Source of the DNA: F1-120-MAGs238 sp964484185
GTDB lineage: Bacteria > Planctomycetota > Phycisphaerae > Phycisphaerales > UBA1924
Assembly: GCA_964484185.1 (NCBI GenBank)
Contig: CAZAEQ010000001.1
Coordinates: 124,001 to 188,000 of the forward strand
Reading direction: 5' to 3'
Length of the DNA stretch: 64,000 nucleotides
Notes under the pieces: model-generated
The model's input: the letters and a program-made list of their open reading frames with translations, nothing else
Told to the model about the DNA's origin: nothing
The model's database searches: none
Shown: positions 25,515 through 34,787 of the stretch, in pieces
Layout: each line of letters opens with the position of its first letter
How positions within the stretch are numbered: the stretch's first letter is position 1
Program-made: the position numbers and the translations under genes

Positions 25515-27278
25515 ATGGCCAAGCGACTTGTGTCACTCTTCGAGGCTCTCGAAAATCGAAATCTGCTCTCCGTTCCCGCGGTCACCGATTTCCGCGCTGA
25601 TCATCAATCCGCCCCGGTTGGTGTTCCCCTCACGCTTTCAACGACCGGCTTGGCCCAGGGCGGCATCCGCGCTGCAACTTTCTGGCTCGATCTCGATGGC
25701 AACAGCCGCTGGACACCGGGTGTCGATGCAACCTTCGGTGACACCTGGGTCGCGGGCGCGCCGCAACAGGCAACGCTTCAGCGCACTGTTCAACCGACGA
25801 CAGCTTGGCCGCAGAATGTGCGGCTTATGACCAATGTCATGGATACGCACGGTCACTGGGGATCAACGCCCAGACTCCTGCAACTTCAACTCACTACGCG
25901 GCCGCAGGCATCAATCATGAGTGCATCGTCTGCGATTGTGACGCCGGATGAAGCGATCACGTTGACGGTTACGGGCTTGGGTTCAACCCAGCTTTTCGCC
26001 GCAAGTTTCTTCGCGGACATGAACGACAATCATGTCTGGGACATCGGCATCGATCAACCGATCGGCGATACATGGACGCGCGTTCCAAACACCAACGCAT
26101 TCAGGCTTACAACAACACTGGGCTGGGCAATCGGCCAGGGTTTTGAATCGCCCGATGCGCTCGGTGTGCAATCTCGCACCATTGGCGCCAACGTGGTCGA
26201 TGTCAACGGCGCATGGAGTTCCATCGCCGCGACTATGACAATCGCGATCGCTCCGCGTGCGAACGTCGTTGCCCTTTCGGCGACTGGATCGTCGACCAAT
26301 GTTCAATTGACGGCAGTGGTGCAGCAGTGGGCGGCAAGCGGATGGGCAGTTGTGCTTCCCGGCGCACCAAACGCAGTGACTCAGGCAGTCTTCTTTTACG
26401 ATGCAAATCGCAGCGAACGATACGATTCGGGCGATGTGATTCTCGGGACAGTAAACGCAAACCCGGCAATGGGCAGCTTTGGTTCAACATTCACGCTCAA
26501 CGCCAACACGCAGTCATCATGGGCCTGGCCGCGGCAATACGGCGCATACGCAGTCGATGCACGCACCTCTGGCAATCCCAACAGCCCAGCGCGCATCGCA
26601 GTTCAACCGGGCGATTCAAGCGTTGTGACAAATGTACTTCCGTGGGTGACGCGCGTTCGCCAGGCGCCCACCGGCGTGCCGCGTGCTGAACTCTGGGTCG
26701 TCGAAGGCGATGCCTTCACCATCGAAACAACTATCAGCTCAGCCGTCGGTTCACCAATCGGCCTTTCCGCGGCGATCATCTTCTACGATGTAGACCGCGA
26801 TGGACAGTTCAACAGCGCGTACGACCAATTGATCGAGCAACGCTCGCTTACATCAGGTTTGTCGACGCAGCAACCCACCTTCAATTTCGCAGTCGCAGGC
26901 AATGGCCAGGTTCACATAGCCGTTGCCGGCATCGATGCCAACGGGCGAATCGGGGCAGCTCGCTCCACAGTGCTCGTTGTAACGCAGCGCCCGGTTGTAA
27001 ACTTGCTTTCAACTCAGATGGTCACCGACAACGGAGCGAGATTCCTCGAGGTCGTCCTCGATGCGATTGCGCCCGCAGGCGTCCGCAGCGTGACTGGAAT
27101 GCTTCAAATCAACGACAACACGGAGTACTACCCCGTGATCGGAAACATGCGAAATGGCCACTGGGTGGTGCGCATCCCAACCGCCGGTTTGCCGCTGGGA
27201 AACACGGCACTTTCCCTGCGGATTTCCAGCTTTTACAACGTTTCCACCATCATCAATACCTTCGCGATGATCACCTGA
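25515..27278 (+). CDS. LEPR-XLL-type planctomycete surface protein
   Basis: A protein of about 587 residues. Residues 8-19 read LFEALENRNLLS, a variant of the LEPR-XLL motif that marks planctomycete extracellular proteins and is thought to act in export. The rest consists of repeated beta-rich units of about 110 residues, each with an Asp-rich loop of the type DLDGNSRWTPGVD, DMNDNHVWDIGID, DANRSERYDSGD and DVDRDGQFNSAYD. These loops probably bind calcium. No enzyme motif is visible. AAGGGG sits seven bases before the ATG at 25515, favouring it over the ATG at 25509. It is likely a structural or adhesive surface protein. Confidence 0.8.
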   Translation: MAKRLVSLFEALENRNLLSVPAVTDFRADHQSAPVGVPLTLSTTGLAQGGIRAATFWLDLDGNSRWTPGVDATFGDTWVAGAPQQATLQRTVQPTTAWPQNVRLMTNVMDTHGHWGSTPRLLQLQLTTRPQASIMSASSAIVTPDEAITLTVTGLGSTQLFAASFFADMNDNHVWDIGIDQPIGDTWTRVPNTNAFRLTTTLGWAIGQGFESPDALGVQSRTIGANVVDVNGAWSSIAATMTIAIAPRANVVALSATGSSTNVQLTAVVQQWAASGWAVVLPGAPNAVTQAVFFYDANRSERYDSGDVILGTVNANPAMGSFGSTFTLNANTQSSWAWPRQYGAYAVDARTSGNPNSPARIAVQPGDSSVVTNVLPWVTRVRQAPTGVPRAELWVVEGDAFTIETTISSAVGSPIGLSAAIIFYDVDRDGQFNSAYDQLIEQRSLTSGLSTQQPTFNFAVAGNGQVHIAVAGIDANGRIGAARSTVLVVTQRPVVNLLSTQMVTDNGARFLEVVLDAIAPAGVRSVTGMLQINDNTEYYPVIGNMRNGHWVVRIPTAGLPLGNTALSLRISSFYNVSTIINTFAMIT

Positions 27279-27379
27279 TTCTCACTCTCTGAAAACCGCT
27301 CCCGCACAGCCTTCTCAAATCTGGTAAACTCCCGGCAACCGGTGCGATCTTGCACCGGGAACTTACGGGAGGCCTCGCC

Positions 27380-27955
27380 ATGGGAGTTGAACTGACCGAT
27401 CTTTGGATTCCGATTCTTGTGAGCGTCGTAGTTGTATTTATCACCAGCTCAATCATCTGGATGGTGCTGCCCATTCACAAGAGCGACTACAGCAAATTGC
27501 CCGAAGAAGAAAAAATGCTGCAGTCGATCCGCGATCAGAAGCTTCCCGGCGGGATGTACATGTTCCCATTCTGTGATCACAAGAACATGAAATCTCCGGA
27601 AAATGTTGCAAAACTGAAGGCCGGTCCCTGGGGATGTATCACGGTGATGGACAAGCCGGTCAACATGGGAGTTTCGCTCTCGATGTGGATCGTGAACATA
27701 TTGCTTCTGACCACAGGCATTGCATACCTGGCAAGTGCCGCCTATATGCGAGGCACAAGCTACATGAAAATATTTACCTTCGTTGCCATCGCAGCGTTCA
27801 TCGCCCATGGCGGCGGCATCCTCACCGACTCAATCTGGAAGGGTCGTCCATGGAAAGCCCTGCCAGCCTCGCTCTTTGATGCCATCGTCTACGCGCTGTT
27901 GACAGCCGGTATTTTCGGCTGGCTTTGGCCAAAGCTCAGTATCACTATCCCTTAA
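27380..27955 (+). CDS. Conserved four-helix membrane protein of unknown function
   Basis: A 191-residue membrane protein. One helix at the N-terminus (LWIPILVSVVVVFITSSIIW) is followed by the conserved-looking VLPIHKSDYSKLPEEE and a soluble segment of about 70 residues, then three further helices. This layout matches a family found in acidobacteria, planctomycetes and others with no assigned role. GGGAGG lies six bases before the ATG at 27380. Its stop codon overlaps that of mcsB on the other strand within the palindrome TTAA. Confidence 0.75.
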   Translation: MGVELTDLWIPILVSVVVVFITSSIIWMVLPIHKSDYSKLPEEEKMLQSIRDQKLPGGMYMFPFCDHKNMKSPENVAKLKAGPWGCITVMDKPVNMGVSLSMWIVNILLLTTGIAYLASAAYMRGTSYMKIFTFVAIAAFIAHGGGILTDSIWKGRPWKALPASLFDAIVYALLTAGIFGWLWPKLSITIP

Positions 27956-29088
27956 CGCAGCTTTTGGCGGACCAGCGCGGCCCGCGCTTCCTTGCGCCCA
28001 TCCTGATCCAGTTCCTGCCCGACAATTTTCTGCAAATGCGCTGGCTGCACGAGAAGGAAGAGCGAGGAAACCGACTCGATCGACACATGGTCGATCAATC
28101 CCAGACTCACACCCAGCCGAACCTGGCTGATAAGCTGCATTGACTCTTCAGTTCCCAGCAAATGCGCATGGGTCAATGTTCCAAGCGCGCGATGCACCTG
28201 ATCCTCGATAAAGATCCTGCGCTTCGACAGCAAGGTCTTTCGTGCCACGCGCTCGTAATCAATCACGCGCGGGATGATCTCATCCAGCAAAGTGTGCAAT
28301 ATCTGCGATTCGGTTTTCCCAAGAGCAGTCTGATTTGAAATCTGATACAAGTCTCCAACCGATTCAGACCCCTCACCATAAAACCCGCGCACGGCCAGCG
28401 ACATGTCATTGGCCGCACTCTTCACCTTTTCCATCTCGCCAACAATCTTGAGCGCGGGCAGATGGAGCATGCAGCTCAGCCGCAGGCCTGTGCCGACATT
28501 GGTCGGGCACGCCGTCAGATATCCATAATCCTGGTGAAATGCGTAATCGAGTCCAGCTTCAACCTGGTCATCCGCGCGATTCAATGATTCCCACGCCGAT
28601 CCAAGATCGAGCCCCGGACGAATCACCTGCATTCGCAAGTGATCTTCCTCATTGATCATCACCGAAAGCCCACTGTGATCCATTGCAACCGCCAGCCCGC
28701 GCGGGTCCGCATGCGAAACTTCCTTCGGTTCCTGAGCTTCACCAGCGTACGGTTTTCCCTTTGCCAGCGGCTTCGAAATCGCATGCCGCTCAACAAGCAA
28801 CATCCGCTCGTGGGCCGACATCGTGTGCAATTCGTGAATCGAAGTCACGGCAGCAATGTGCGACTTGGGAATCCAGTCCTTGCAGATCTTGAAAATCCGC
28901 ATCCGATCTGCACGATCAGCCCGCGTGACAAACGGATACCCAGCCAGGTTGCGAGCCAGCCGCGCCCGCGAAGAAATCACCACATCGCTCATCGGTCCAT
29001 TGCCTGACAGCCAAAGCGGCGTCTCGCGCGGGGCTAATGGATCATGCGGCCCATTGGTTTCGTGTGGTTCTCGTGGTTTCTTTGTCAT
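27952..29088 (-). CDS. mcsB: Protein-arginine kinase McsB
   Basis: A 378-residue ATP:guanido phosphotransferase-type kinase. VISSRARLARNLAGYPF near residue 37 is the conserved nucleotide-binding start, and ACPTNVGTGLR is the family signature with its reactive Cys. McsB phosphorylates arginine residues of proteins, in Firmicutes tagging them for ClpCP degradation. The length is near the usual 350-360 residues plus a short N-terminal extension. It lies 10 bp behind mcsA, its activator, as in Bacillus. ctsR and clpC, the usual neighbours, are absent from this window. Confidence 0.94.
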   Translation of the reverse strand: MTKKPREPHETNGPHDPLAPRETPLWLSGNGPMSDVVISSRARLARNLAGYPFVTRADRADRMRIFKICKDWIPKSHIAAVTSIHELHTMSAHERMLLVERHAISKPLAKGKPYAGEAQEPKEVSHADPRGLAVAMDHSGLSVMINEEDHLRMQVIRPGLDLGSAWESLNRADDQVEAGLDYAFHQDYGYLTACPTNVGTGLRLSCMLHLPALKIVGEMEKVKSAANDMSLAVRGFYGEGSESVGDLYQISNQTALGKTESQILHTLLDEIIPRVIDYERVARKTLLSKRRIFIEDQVHRALGTLTHAHLLGTEESMQLISQVRLGVSLGLIDHVSIESVSSLFLLVQPAHLQKIVGQELDQDGRKEARAALVRQKLR

Positions 29089-29098
29089 AACTTCGCTA

Positions 29099-29629
29099 TC
29101 AGTTGCCGCGAGCTTCGGTCACACTCCGGATTTCATCTCGCAATCTCGCCGCCTGTTCGTATTGTTCAGCTGCAATCGCATCATCGAGCTGACTGTGCAA
29201 TCGCCGCAAACGTTCAGCACGCTCCTGCAACTGCACCAACTTGTCCTGATCGGTTCCCGCGCGCCCAGGCCGCTTGCCAATATGTTTGGTCGCGCCTTCA
29301 TGTGCCCGCTCTATCAAGCCCGCAATATGTGCACCGAAAGCCTGATAGCAGTGGGGGCATCCGAGCAGGCCGGTTTGCCTGAACTCCGCGGCGGTCAACT
29401 TGCAATGCGGACACGCAACCACGCGTACCTGCGGTGTCCGCGCCGGGTCCTTCACTTTCATCAGTTGCTGCTTGACCAATTCAGTATCCAGGATGTTGTC
29501 AATCCCCGGCGTCTTCACCATCCCGGATTGCGCAGCACAAGACTCGCACAGGTTCTTCTCAACCGGTACGTTTTCTTTGATCAGCGTCTCGTGAACAGTC
29601 GCTTCATTTTCGCAGCGATCGCATTTCAT
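29099..29629 (-). CDS. mcsA: McsA, activator of the arginine kinase McsB
   Basis: A 176-residue protein with four Cys pairs (CDRC, CESC, CPHC, CPHC) that form zinc-binding sites. A UVR domain at the C-terminus shows the pattern LDDAIAAEQYEQAARLRDEI. McsA binds and activates McsB and is part of the protein-quality-control response. The gene precedes mcsB by 10 bp on the same strand, so they form an operon. The length and domain order match the family. Confidence 0.92.
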   Translation of the reverse strand: MKCDRCENEATVHETLIKENVPVEKNLCESCAAQSGMVKTPGIDNILDTELVKQQLMKVKDPARTPQVRVVACPHCKLTAAEFRQTGLLGCPHCYQAFGAHIAGLIERAHEGATKHIGKRPGRAGTDQDKLVQLQERAERLRRLHSQLDDAIAAEQYEQAARLRDEIRSVTEARGN

Positions 29630-29686
29630 GTGCTCAACCTACCCCCCAACATAGAGTATCGCCACACTGCCTGAAGATAGCCCTGA

Positions 29687-29723
29687 AAAAAACAACAGGA
29701 CGCCGTCAAAGTGATGGCGTCCT
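29687..29723 (-). terminator. Rho-independent terminator of rpmB
   Basis: On the reverse strand a 12-bp stem (AGGACGCC...GGCGTCCT, one mismatch) is followed by GTTGTTTTTTT. It lies about 25 bp past the rpmB stop. Confidence 0.9.
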
Positions 29724-29746
29724 GCTTGAATTGCTTGGAGCAAGAT

Positions 29747-30028
29747 TTACTTGGCGGCGGCCGCGAGCTTCTGCTGGCGGGTGTAGCCGTACTTCCGCTT
29801 CAGCGGCTTGACGACCAATCCTTCGCGGATGGCCTTGGCTGAAACCTTGACACGCATCTGCACGCCGTCAATCACGGCATTGACAGTCTGGAGATTTGGC
29901 TTAAACGTGCGGCGGGTGATCCCGGTTGGCTTCAAACCGAAGCCGCCCTTGGAAACCTTCTGGCCGCGCCAAGCGCGACGCTTACCGAACGATGTCTTCT
30001 TACCGGTGAAATGGCAAACTGCTGGCAT
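29747..30028 (-). CDS. rpmB: 50S ribosomal protein L28
   Basis: A 93-residue basic protein beginning CHFTGKKTSFGKRRAWRG and holding KPNLQTVNAVIDG and the downstream VSAKAIREGLV typical of L28. It belongs to the large ribosomal subunit near the E site. The C-terminus has a short Lys/Ala-rich extension. AGAGG precedes the ATG. It has its own terminator and no rpmG neighbour, so it is transcribed singly. Confidence 0.95.
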   Translation of the reverse strand: MPAVCHFTGKKTSFGKRRAWRGQKVSKGGFGLKPTGITRRTFKPNLQTVNAVIDGVQMRVKVSAKAIREGLVVKPLKRKYGYTRQQKLAAAAK

Positions 30029-30317
30029 GTGAATTACCTCTGAAAATACTGGGTCGAGAGGCTAGGCGCGCAGGGTCGGGATTGCAAGTTCGGCGCGATG
30101 ATGTTAGTAGTATGAGCGGTTACGAGGTAAATACAGCGTTGATTATCTACCCAACGTTTGATCGGTGTGTGGAAGGGTTTTTTCTGAAACCGTGCCTACT
30201 ATCTATTGGTAACTGAAACTAGGAGCCAAAAGTTCCCCACTCTGGAGCAGCGGCGGTCGGTGGCGATCGGTGCGCGCATGAACTGGTGCTTAGCCAGTTT
30301 CGTCTAAAGGGGCTGGT

Positions 30318-31097
30318 TTGATCATGTTGAACCAACTCACAACCTCGTTTGTCAACCGCCTGCGATCAAATGAACAGGCGGCGTGGTATGAATTGTGGGA
30401 GACCTTTGGCCCCGTAGTTCGCGCCCAGTTGGTGAAATGGGGTAAGGGACGAATCGGCTCAGAAACAGCTCGCGACCTTTCTCAAGAAACGATGGCTGCC
30501 CTTTCAGAATCGATTGACCGGTTTGATCCCAAGCGCGGGGCGCGGTTTTCAACCTGGCTGCTGGCGATTGCCAAGCACGTCCTTGGTGATGAAATGGATC
30601 GGCGCCTGGCTCAGAAACGGGGCGGGAACAAAAAGCCGACTTCGCTCGATGATGCTTGGATGGCGGCGGCCACTGTTGAACAACCTGATGAGGCGTACGA
30701 AGCTTCGGTGTTCCGTGCAAAAGTTGAGCGTGCGATCCTTATGTCTGAAAAGGAATCAGACTTTGTCGATTTCTCGATCTTCCGCGCACGCGTACTCGAA
30801 GGCCGCGGCGGAAAAGATGTCGCCGAGAGCCTGGGGATTTCTGAACCCACTGTGAGTCGGCGCCTGGCCAAGGTGCGAACCTGCCTGCGGCGCAGAATTC
30901 AGGAAGTGGTCGGCACGTATTCGTTTACAGATGATGAAATGCACGAAGCCGATCGCAATGGATTGAAACTGAGCGGCGAGACGCTGGAATTCTCCGCCGC
31001 CGAAGATGCGAATTTTGATGAAGCGATCGGCGAAATTTATCACAAGCAGATGGAGCTTCGTCAAAGAGATCGGCTGTTGGCGGCAGAGGGTCGCTAA
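30318..31097 (+). CDS. ECF-like RNA polymerase sigma factor
   Basis: A 259-residue protein with sigma-70 region 2 (WYELWETFGPVV, ARDLSQETMAAL, FDPKRGARFSTWLLAIAKH; about residues 20-95) and a region 4 helix-turn-helix (GGKDVAESLGISEPTVSRRL; about 165-190). A C-terminal extension of about 60 acidic residues follows region 4. The start appears to be the TTG at 30318, which has AAAGGGG five bases upstream; an ATG at 30324 is too far from it. The membrane Ser/Thr kinase gene begins 19 bp downstream. Planctomycetes often couple such sigma factors to a kinase, so phosphorylation may control it. Confidence 0.85.
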   Translation: MIMLNQLTTSFVNRLRSNEQAAWYELWETFGPVVRAQLVKWGKGRIGSETARDLSQETMAALSESIDRFDPKRGARFSTWLLAIAKHVLGDEMDRRLAQKRGGNKKPTSLDDAWMAAATVEQPDEAYEASVFRAKVERAILMSEKESDFVDFSIFRARVLEGRGGKDVAESLGISEPTVSRRLAKVRTCLRRRIQEVVGTYSFTDDEMHEADRNGLKLSGETLEFSAAEDANFDEAIGEIYHKQMELRQRDRLLAAEGR

Positions 31098-31116
31098 AGA
31101 GGAGCAGGGCTGACCG

Positions 31117-33450
31117 ATGGGCATGGGACCTGTTGGACTGGGAATCGTTGGATTGATCGTGCTCGCCGCGGTGGTCGCGCTGGGTGTGCTCGCGGTTGTC
31201 TACTTGTTTGTGCCGCTCTGCCGCGGAATTGCTGCGTTTGCCCGTCACATCTTTAAATTTGTCGGTGGCGTGGTGATGGATGGCCTGCGCTTTATTGGCG
31301 CGGTACTCACCAGCATCGTGTACATATTGCTCTCGCTCGCGAATCTGGTTCTTGGTCGCTGGCAGACCGCGCAGCATTACGGCGATGCGATCCTCGATGA
31401 ACTTCACACAGTCGCGATCATGGTCTATCGCGTGGTGGTTGGTCGGCCGCTTCGGTTAATCGGCCTGGGCACGTTGGTCGAAGGGCTTGAGACGCGCATG
31501 CCGCAGGTGATTGCGAACGCTCCGGCACAGGATCAGAATCGAAGGACGCCGCAGTTCCCGGGGTATGAGGTCGTTGGCACGTTGCAGGCGGGTGGTTCAG
31601 GCGCGAGGTTGTATGTTGCCAAGCCAGATCAACGGCGGCTCCTCGCATTTGCGCGCGATGGATTTAAGGATGTCAACAACGTTGTAATCAAGGCATTTTC
31701 GCTGCGAGAGGGCAGCGAATTGCCGCAGATTATTCGTGAAAGTCGCTCGCTCGATGCCGCCAAGCGGCTGGGGCTTGTGCTTGATCATGAGTTTACCAAC
31801 GAGCGATTCCTGTATGTGACGCGGTATGTGCCAGGTCAGCAGTTGTCGATGGTGACGCAGCAGTTGCATTTGCAAAGCGGGCCTGATGGATTGGAAACTG
31901 AGCAGCTGCGGACAGCGCTGACGTTGATCGCGGACCTGCTGCGGACGCTGGATACCTATCACAGCGGCGGGCTTTGGCACAAAGATGTCAAGCCAGACAA
32001 CATTATTGTGACGGGGACAGGCTCGCATGCGAGTGCGCACCTGGTGGACCTTGGTTTGATTACGCCGCTGCGGTCGGCCATGACGCTCACCACTCACGGC
32101 ACGGAGTATTTCCGCGATCCCGATCTTGTCCGCATGGCGCTTAAGGGCGTCAAGGTTCAGGATATTGATGGGACTCGATTTGATGTGTACGCGGCGGGCG
32201 CAGTGCTGTATTCAGTTGCAGAGAATTCATTCCCGGCCCACGGTGTGTTGTCACGGCTTTCAAAGAAGACACCCGATGCGCTGCGCTGGATCATTCAGCG
32301 GGCGATGACGGATTATGACAAGCGGTATGTCTCGGCCGCCGCGATGTTTGCGGATATTCAAGCTTTGCTCGCTGCGGAAGATATGTGGGCGTTCAAGCCG
32401 ATGAGCTTGCCGAGCATGAATGGCGAGGCAGCGCCAGCGATTCCAGTTGCGATCGCACAGTTGCCTGCGGCGGTCCCGACTCACTTTCCAGATACAGCGC
32501 TTTCTCCCGTGCAAAATGGCCGCACAAATGCGACCACGGAGCTCTTGTTTCGCATGAAGCTCGCGACTTCGCAGGGTCGCTACAAGGGCGTGCTGGTGGC
32601 GGTTGGAGTGTTTGTGTTAATTGTGTGCATCGGGGCAGCTGCGCTGGTAAGCGATGAACAACCTCGCACCATGCACGCAAGCAGTAACAATGCCGCCATC
32701 AGGCTTTCTTCAGATGCACAGCGCGCGATGGAGAATTCGCAGCCAGCAGATCCAGTTCCTCCGCCAGCAAAGCGCGGACCGGTGTTTGACACTCCGGAAG
32801 CAAACGCCGAAGCGTTCGGCGACTCCATGGATAAATCGTTTGACGCGGTCGATTCAGTGGTCTTGAGATTCGGCCAGGCGTTTACAGGTTTTGCTGGCTT
32901 GTTTGCCGAAGGTGGCGGCACCGATGGAACATTCGATCGCTTCAAACGCGATCTCGCGCTTGCCATGAGAACCGGCAACAAACGCGGCAATGTCGCGGTA
33001 GTGGTGGACCTGCCGCAGCCGTTGTCGGACAAAGCCCAGGCCGCGGCAAGCTTGCCATTGCTTGGAGTTCTCAAGAGCCAGCTCGCGATTACCGGCGATG
33101 TGCGCTACTTGCCGCTTGCGAATTTCAGTACTCCAGAAGATGATGCGGTTGCTGAGCGCATGAAGAAGGCCTGCGATGGCGGCGATGTGGCATCTGAAGA
33201 TGTCAAGGCGATTCTGGCCAAGTGGCTGGTGACTGAGCCTTTGCTCGATGCGGCGGTTTGGGTGCGAGAGAAGGATGCGCACGAAGGTCAGATTTGCTCG
33301 GTCGAGTCGATCAATGATCTTGAGTTCATTGTGATTTCGCCGGAGATGGATTTGCTCGACAGTGTGCGTCGGGCGCGGGCGCTGAGCGCAGTTCGCAGGC
33401 TGGTTGCGAGTTTGGCGGCGGTGAAAGATGCGGTTGATGGGGCGAAGTAG
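31117..33450 (+). CDS. Membrane-bound Ser/Thr protein kinase
   Basis: A 777-residue protein. Two or three N-terminal helices (residues about 8-35 and 57-80) precede the kinase domain (about 150-400). It shows VVIKAF with Lys192, the catalytic loop HKDVKPDN (288-295) and DLGL in place of DFG. The Gly-rich loop is the unusual LQAGGSGARLYVAK. A further helix lies at about 490-512 and the last 260 residues are probably outside the cytoplasm, without a domain I recognise. GAGGAG lies upstream of the ATG. It follows the sigma-factor gene closely and is presumably in the same operon, making the sigma factor its likely target. Confidence 0.88.
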   Translation: MGMGPVGLGIVGLIVLAAVVALGVLAVVYLFVPLCRGIAAFARHIFKFVGGVVMDGLRFIGAVLTSIVYILLSLANLVLGRWQTAQHYGDAILDELHTVAIMVYRVVVGRPLRLIGLGTLVEGLETRMPQVIANAPAQDQNRRTPQFPGYEVVGTLQAGGSGARLYVAKPDQRRLLAFARDGFKDVNNVVIKAFSLREGSELPQIIRESRSLDAAKRLGLVLDHEFTNERFLYVTRYVPGQQLSMVTQQLHLQSGPDGLETEQLRTALTLIADLLRTLDTYHSGGLWHKDVKPDNIIVTGTGSHASAHLVDLGLITPLRSAMTLTTHGTEYFRDPDLVRMALKGVKVQDIDGTRFDVYAAGAVLYSVAENSFPAHGVLSRLSKKTPDALRWIIQRAMTDYDKRYVSAAAMFADIQALLAAEDMWAFKPMSLPSMNGEAAPAIPVAIAQLPAAVPTHFPDTALSPVQNGRTNATTELLFRMKLATSQGRYKGVLVAVGVFVLIVCIGAAALVSDEQPRTMHASSNNAAIRLSSDAQRAMENSQPADPVPPPAKRGPVFDTPEANAEAFGDSMDKSFDAVDSVVLRFGQAFTGFAGLFAEGGGTDGTFDRFKRDLALAMRTGNKRGNVAVVVDLPQPLSDKAQAAASLPLLGVLKSQLAITGDVRYLPLANFSTPEDDAVAERMKKACDGGDVASEDVKAILAKWLVTEPLLDAAVWVREKDAHEGQICSVESINDLEFIVISPEMDLLDSVRRARALSAVRRLVASLAAVKDAVDGAK

Positions 33451-33655
33451 GCATTGGGCATGAGGCGATAGCGTGGCAAGCGGCATAGGTGAGTCAATCC
33501 CAGAGTTCGCCTGTGGTCGTAGTTCGTAGAACGCGACCCGAGAAGCCTCAAACGTGAATGGGTGAATTGACTCTCAGCCGCCAGGTTTTCATCGGGGGGT
33601 AGTGCCAATATCACTCTTGCGACGAGAGAGTCGAGGAGCGCGATGAACATGTCAA

Positions 33656-34345
33656 TCAAATTGCTTTTTCGCTCACATGGTCTACGCGGAGGCCAACCCT
33701 GCCTATAAAAGACGAAAACCGCGATTGGAGGTGGTCGCGGTAACACCCATCCAGCCTGGTGCGCCTGAGTGCCGAGCCCGATGCGATTTGAGAATAGACC
33801 TCGGCGGTCGGAATACAGAAGAGGCGTTTGAAGTCTACTACCAACTCACCTAAGCCACCGCCAGTCAGATCATATGGAGGGGGTACGGTTTGCAAAAACT
33901 GGAATCTAATGTCTCTGTTGTCTGAGATCAGCTCCCATTGTTTGCTTGTTGCAGAGGCCCGGACTTCGCTCGCTGGAATTGCCGGAGAAAAAAGTATGTT
34001 GGGGACTGCATGCGGGAATTGATATGCACGATTACGGGTTCCCGGCTTTTTCTGCTCTTGGTTCCACTCTTGAGTGAGGTCACAATCCTGACTCAGCACA
34101 ACTGCGAATGGGTGACGGTACTCCAGTATGGGACCGTCGGTAGTGCGTGACATGTCAACCAAGTACTCTGCCACATTCGTTAGTATCTCGCCTTGCCGAA
34201 GCGCGGCGTCGAGTTCGGCAGGTGAGTAAATCGGCTCCTCTCTGGGCGCATTGGCCGCTGCTCGCGTCGGCAACGGGGGAGTGGCCGCCGACGATGGCAT
34301 CAGTCGATCGAGGATGCTGCGAAAGAATCGCAATTTAGTCGTCAT
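33656..34345 (-). CDS. Unknown protein of four-gene island (VLSQDCDL motif)
   Basis: A 229-residue soluble protein, last gene of the island. The only striking stretch is FAVVLSQDCDLTQEW at about residue 85, an uncommon conserved-looking motif that holds a Cys between two Asp. The N-terminal 45 residues are Pro/Ala-rich and disordered. The start overlaps the preceding gene by 11 bases, so translation is coupled. I do not recognise a family and give no function. Confidence 0.6.
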   Translation of the reverse strand: MTTKLRFFRSILDRLMPSSAATPPLPTRAAANAPREEPIYSPAELDAALRQGEILTNVAEYLVDMSRTTDGPILEYRHPFAVVLSQDCDLTQEWNQEQKKPGTRNRAYQFPHAVPNILFSPAIPASEVRASATSKQWELISDNRDIRFQFLQTVPPPYDLTGGGLGELVVDFKRLFCIPTAEVYSQIASGSALRRTRLDGCYRDHLQSRFSSFIGRVGLRVDHVSEKAI

Positions 34346-34787
34346 CCTCGAAAACAAACCGAGACACGGGCAGGATTGAGGGGCTATTTCCGGGATGGAA
34401 TGTCGGCTGCGGCTGCTTCGGTTGAGGAAGCAACCGCTCAGGGTCGTCCCACCACGCCTTTATCGCCGCGAGTGACGAGAATGCCTCCGGGACCCCTTCA
34501 GGAGGTAGATTTGAGATCCAGACCATGCACTCCAGTCGTTGGCGCTCATGCTCGGGTAGTTCTTCAATTGGGCCCTCGGGCCATCGAATCGGGCTTATGA
34601 GATAAGCGGCAGTGTCATCAGGTCTTCGCTTGATGATTACTGGAAGCGATCGCGCGAGCGAATTGATAGCGCCCTCGAGCGGAGAGCAGTGCTTTAGGGC
34701 ATCGCCGAATGGCGCATTCTGAAAATAGTAACCCCTGGTTCCGGATACTAGTGCTTCAGACAATTGATCGTGGCACGAGTGCATCAT
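34335..34787 (-). CDS. Unknown small protein of four-gene island
   Basis: A protein of about 150 residues with SPIRWPEGPIEEL and VSRFVFEDDD at its end; no domain recognised. The start is uncertain. The ATG at 34910 has AGGAGA upstream but would place 155 bases inside the preceding gene, whereas ATG codons at 34787 and 34784 give an overlap of about 30 bases. I chose the latter. The end overlaps the next gene by 11 bases. Confidence 0.5.
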   Translation of the reverse strand: MMHSCHDQLSEALVSGTRGYYFQNAPFGDALKHCSPLEGAINSLARSLPVIIKRRPDDTAAYLISPIRWPEGPIEELPEHERQRLECMVWISNLPPEGVPEAFSSLAAIKAWWDDPERLLPQPKQPQPTFHPGNSPSILPVSRFVFEDDD

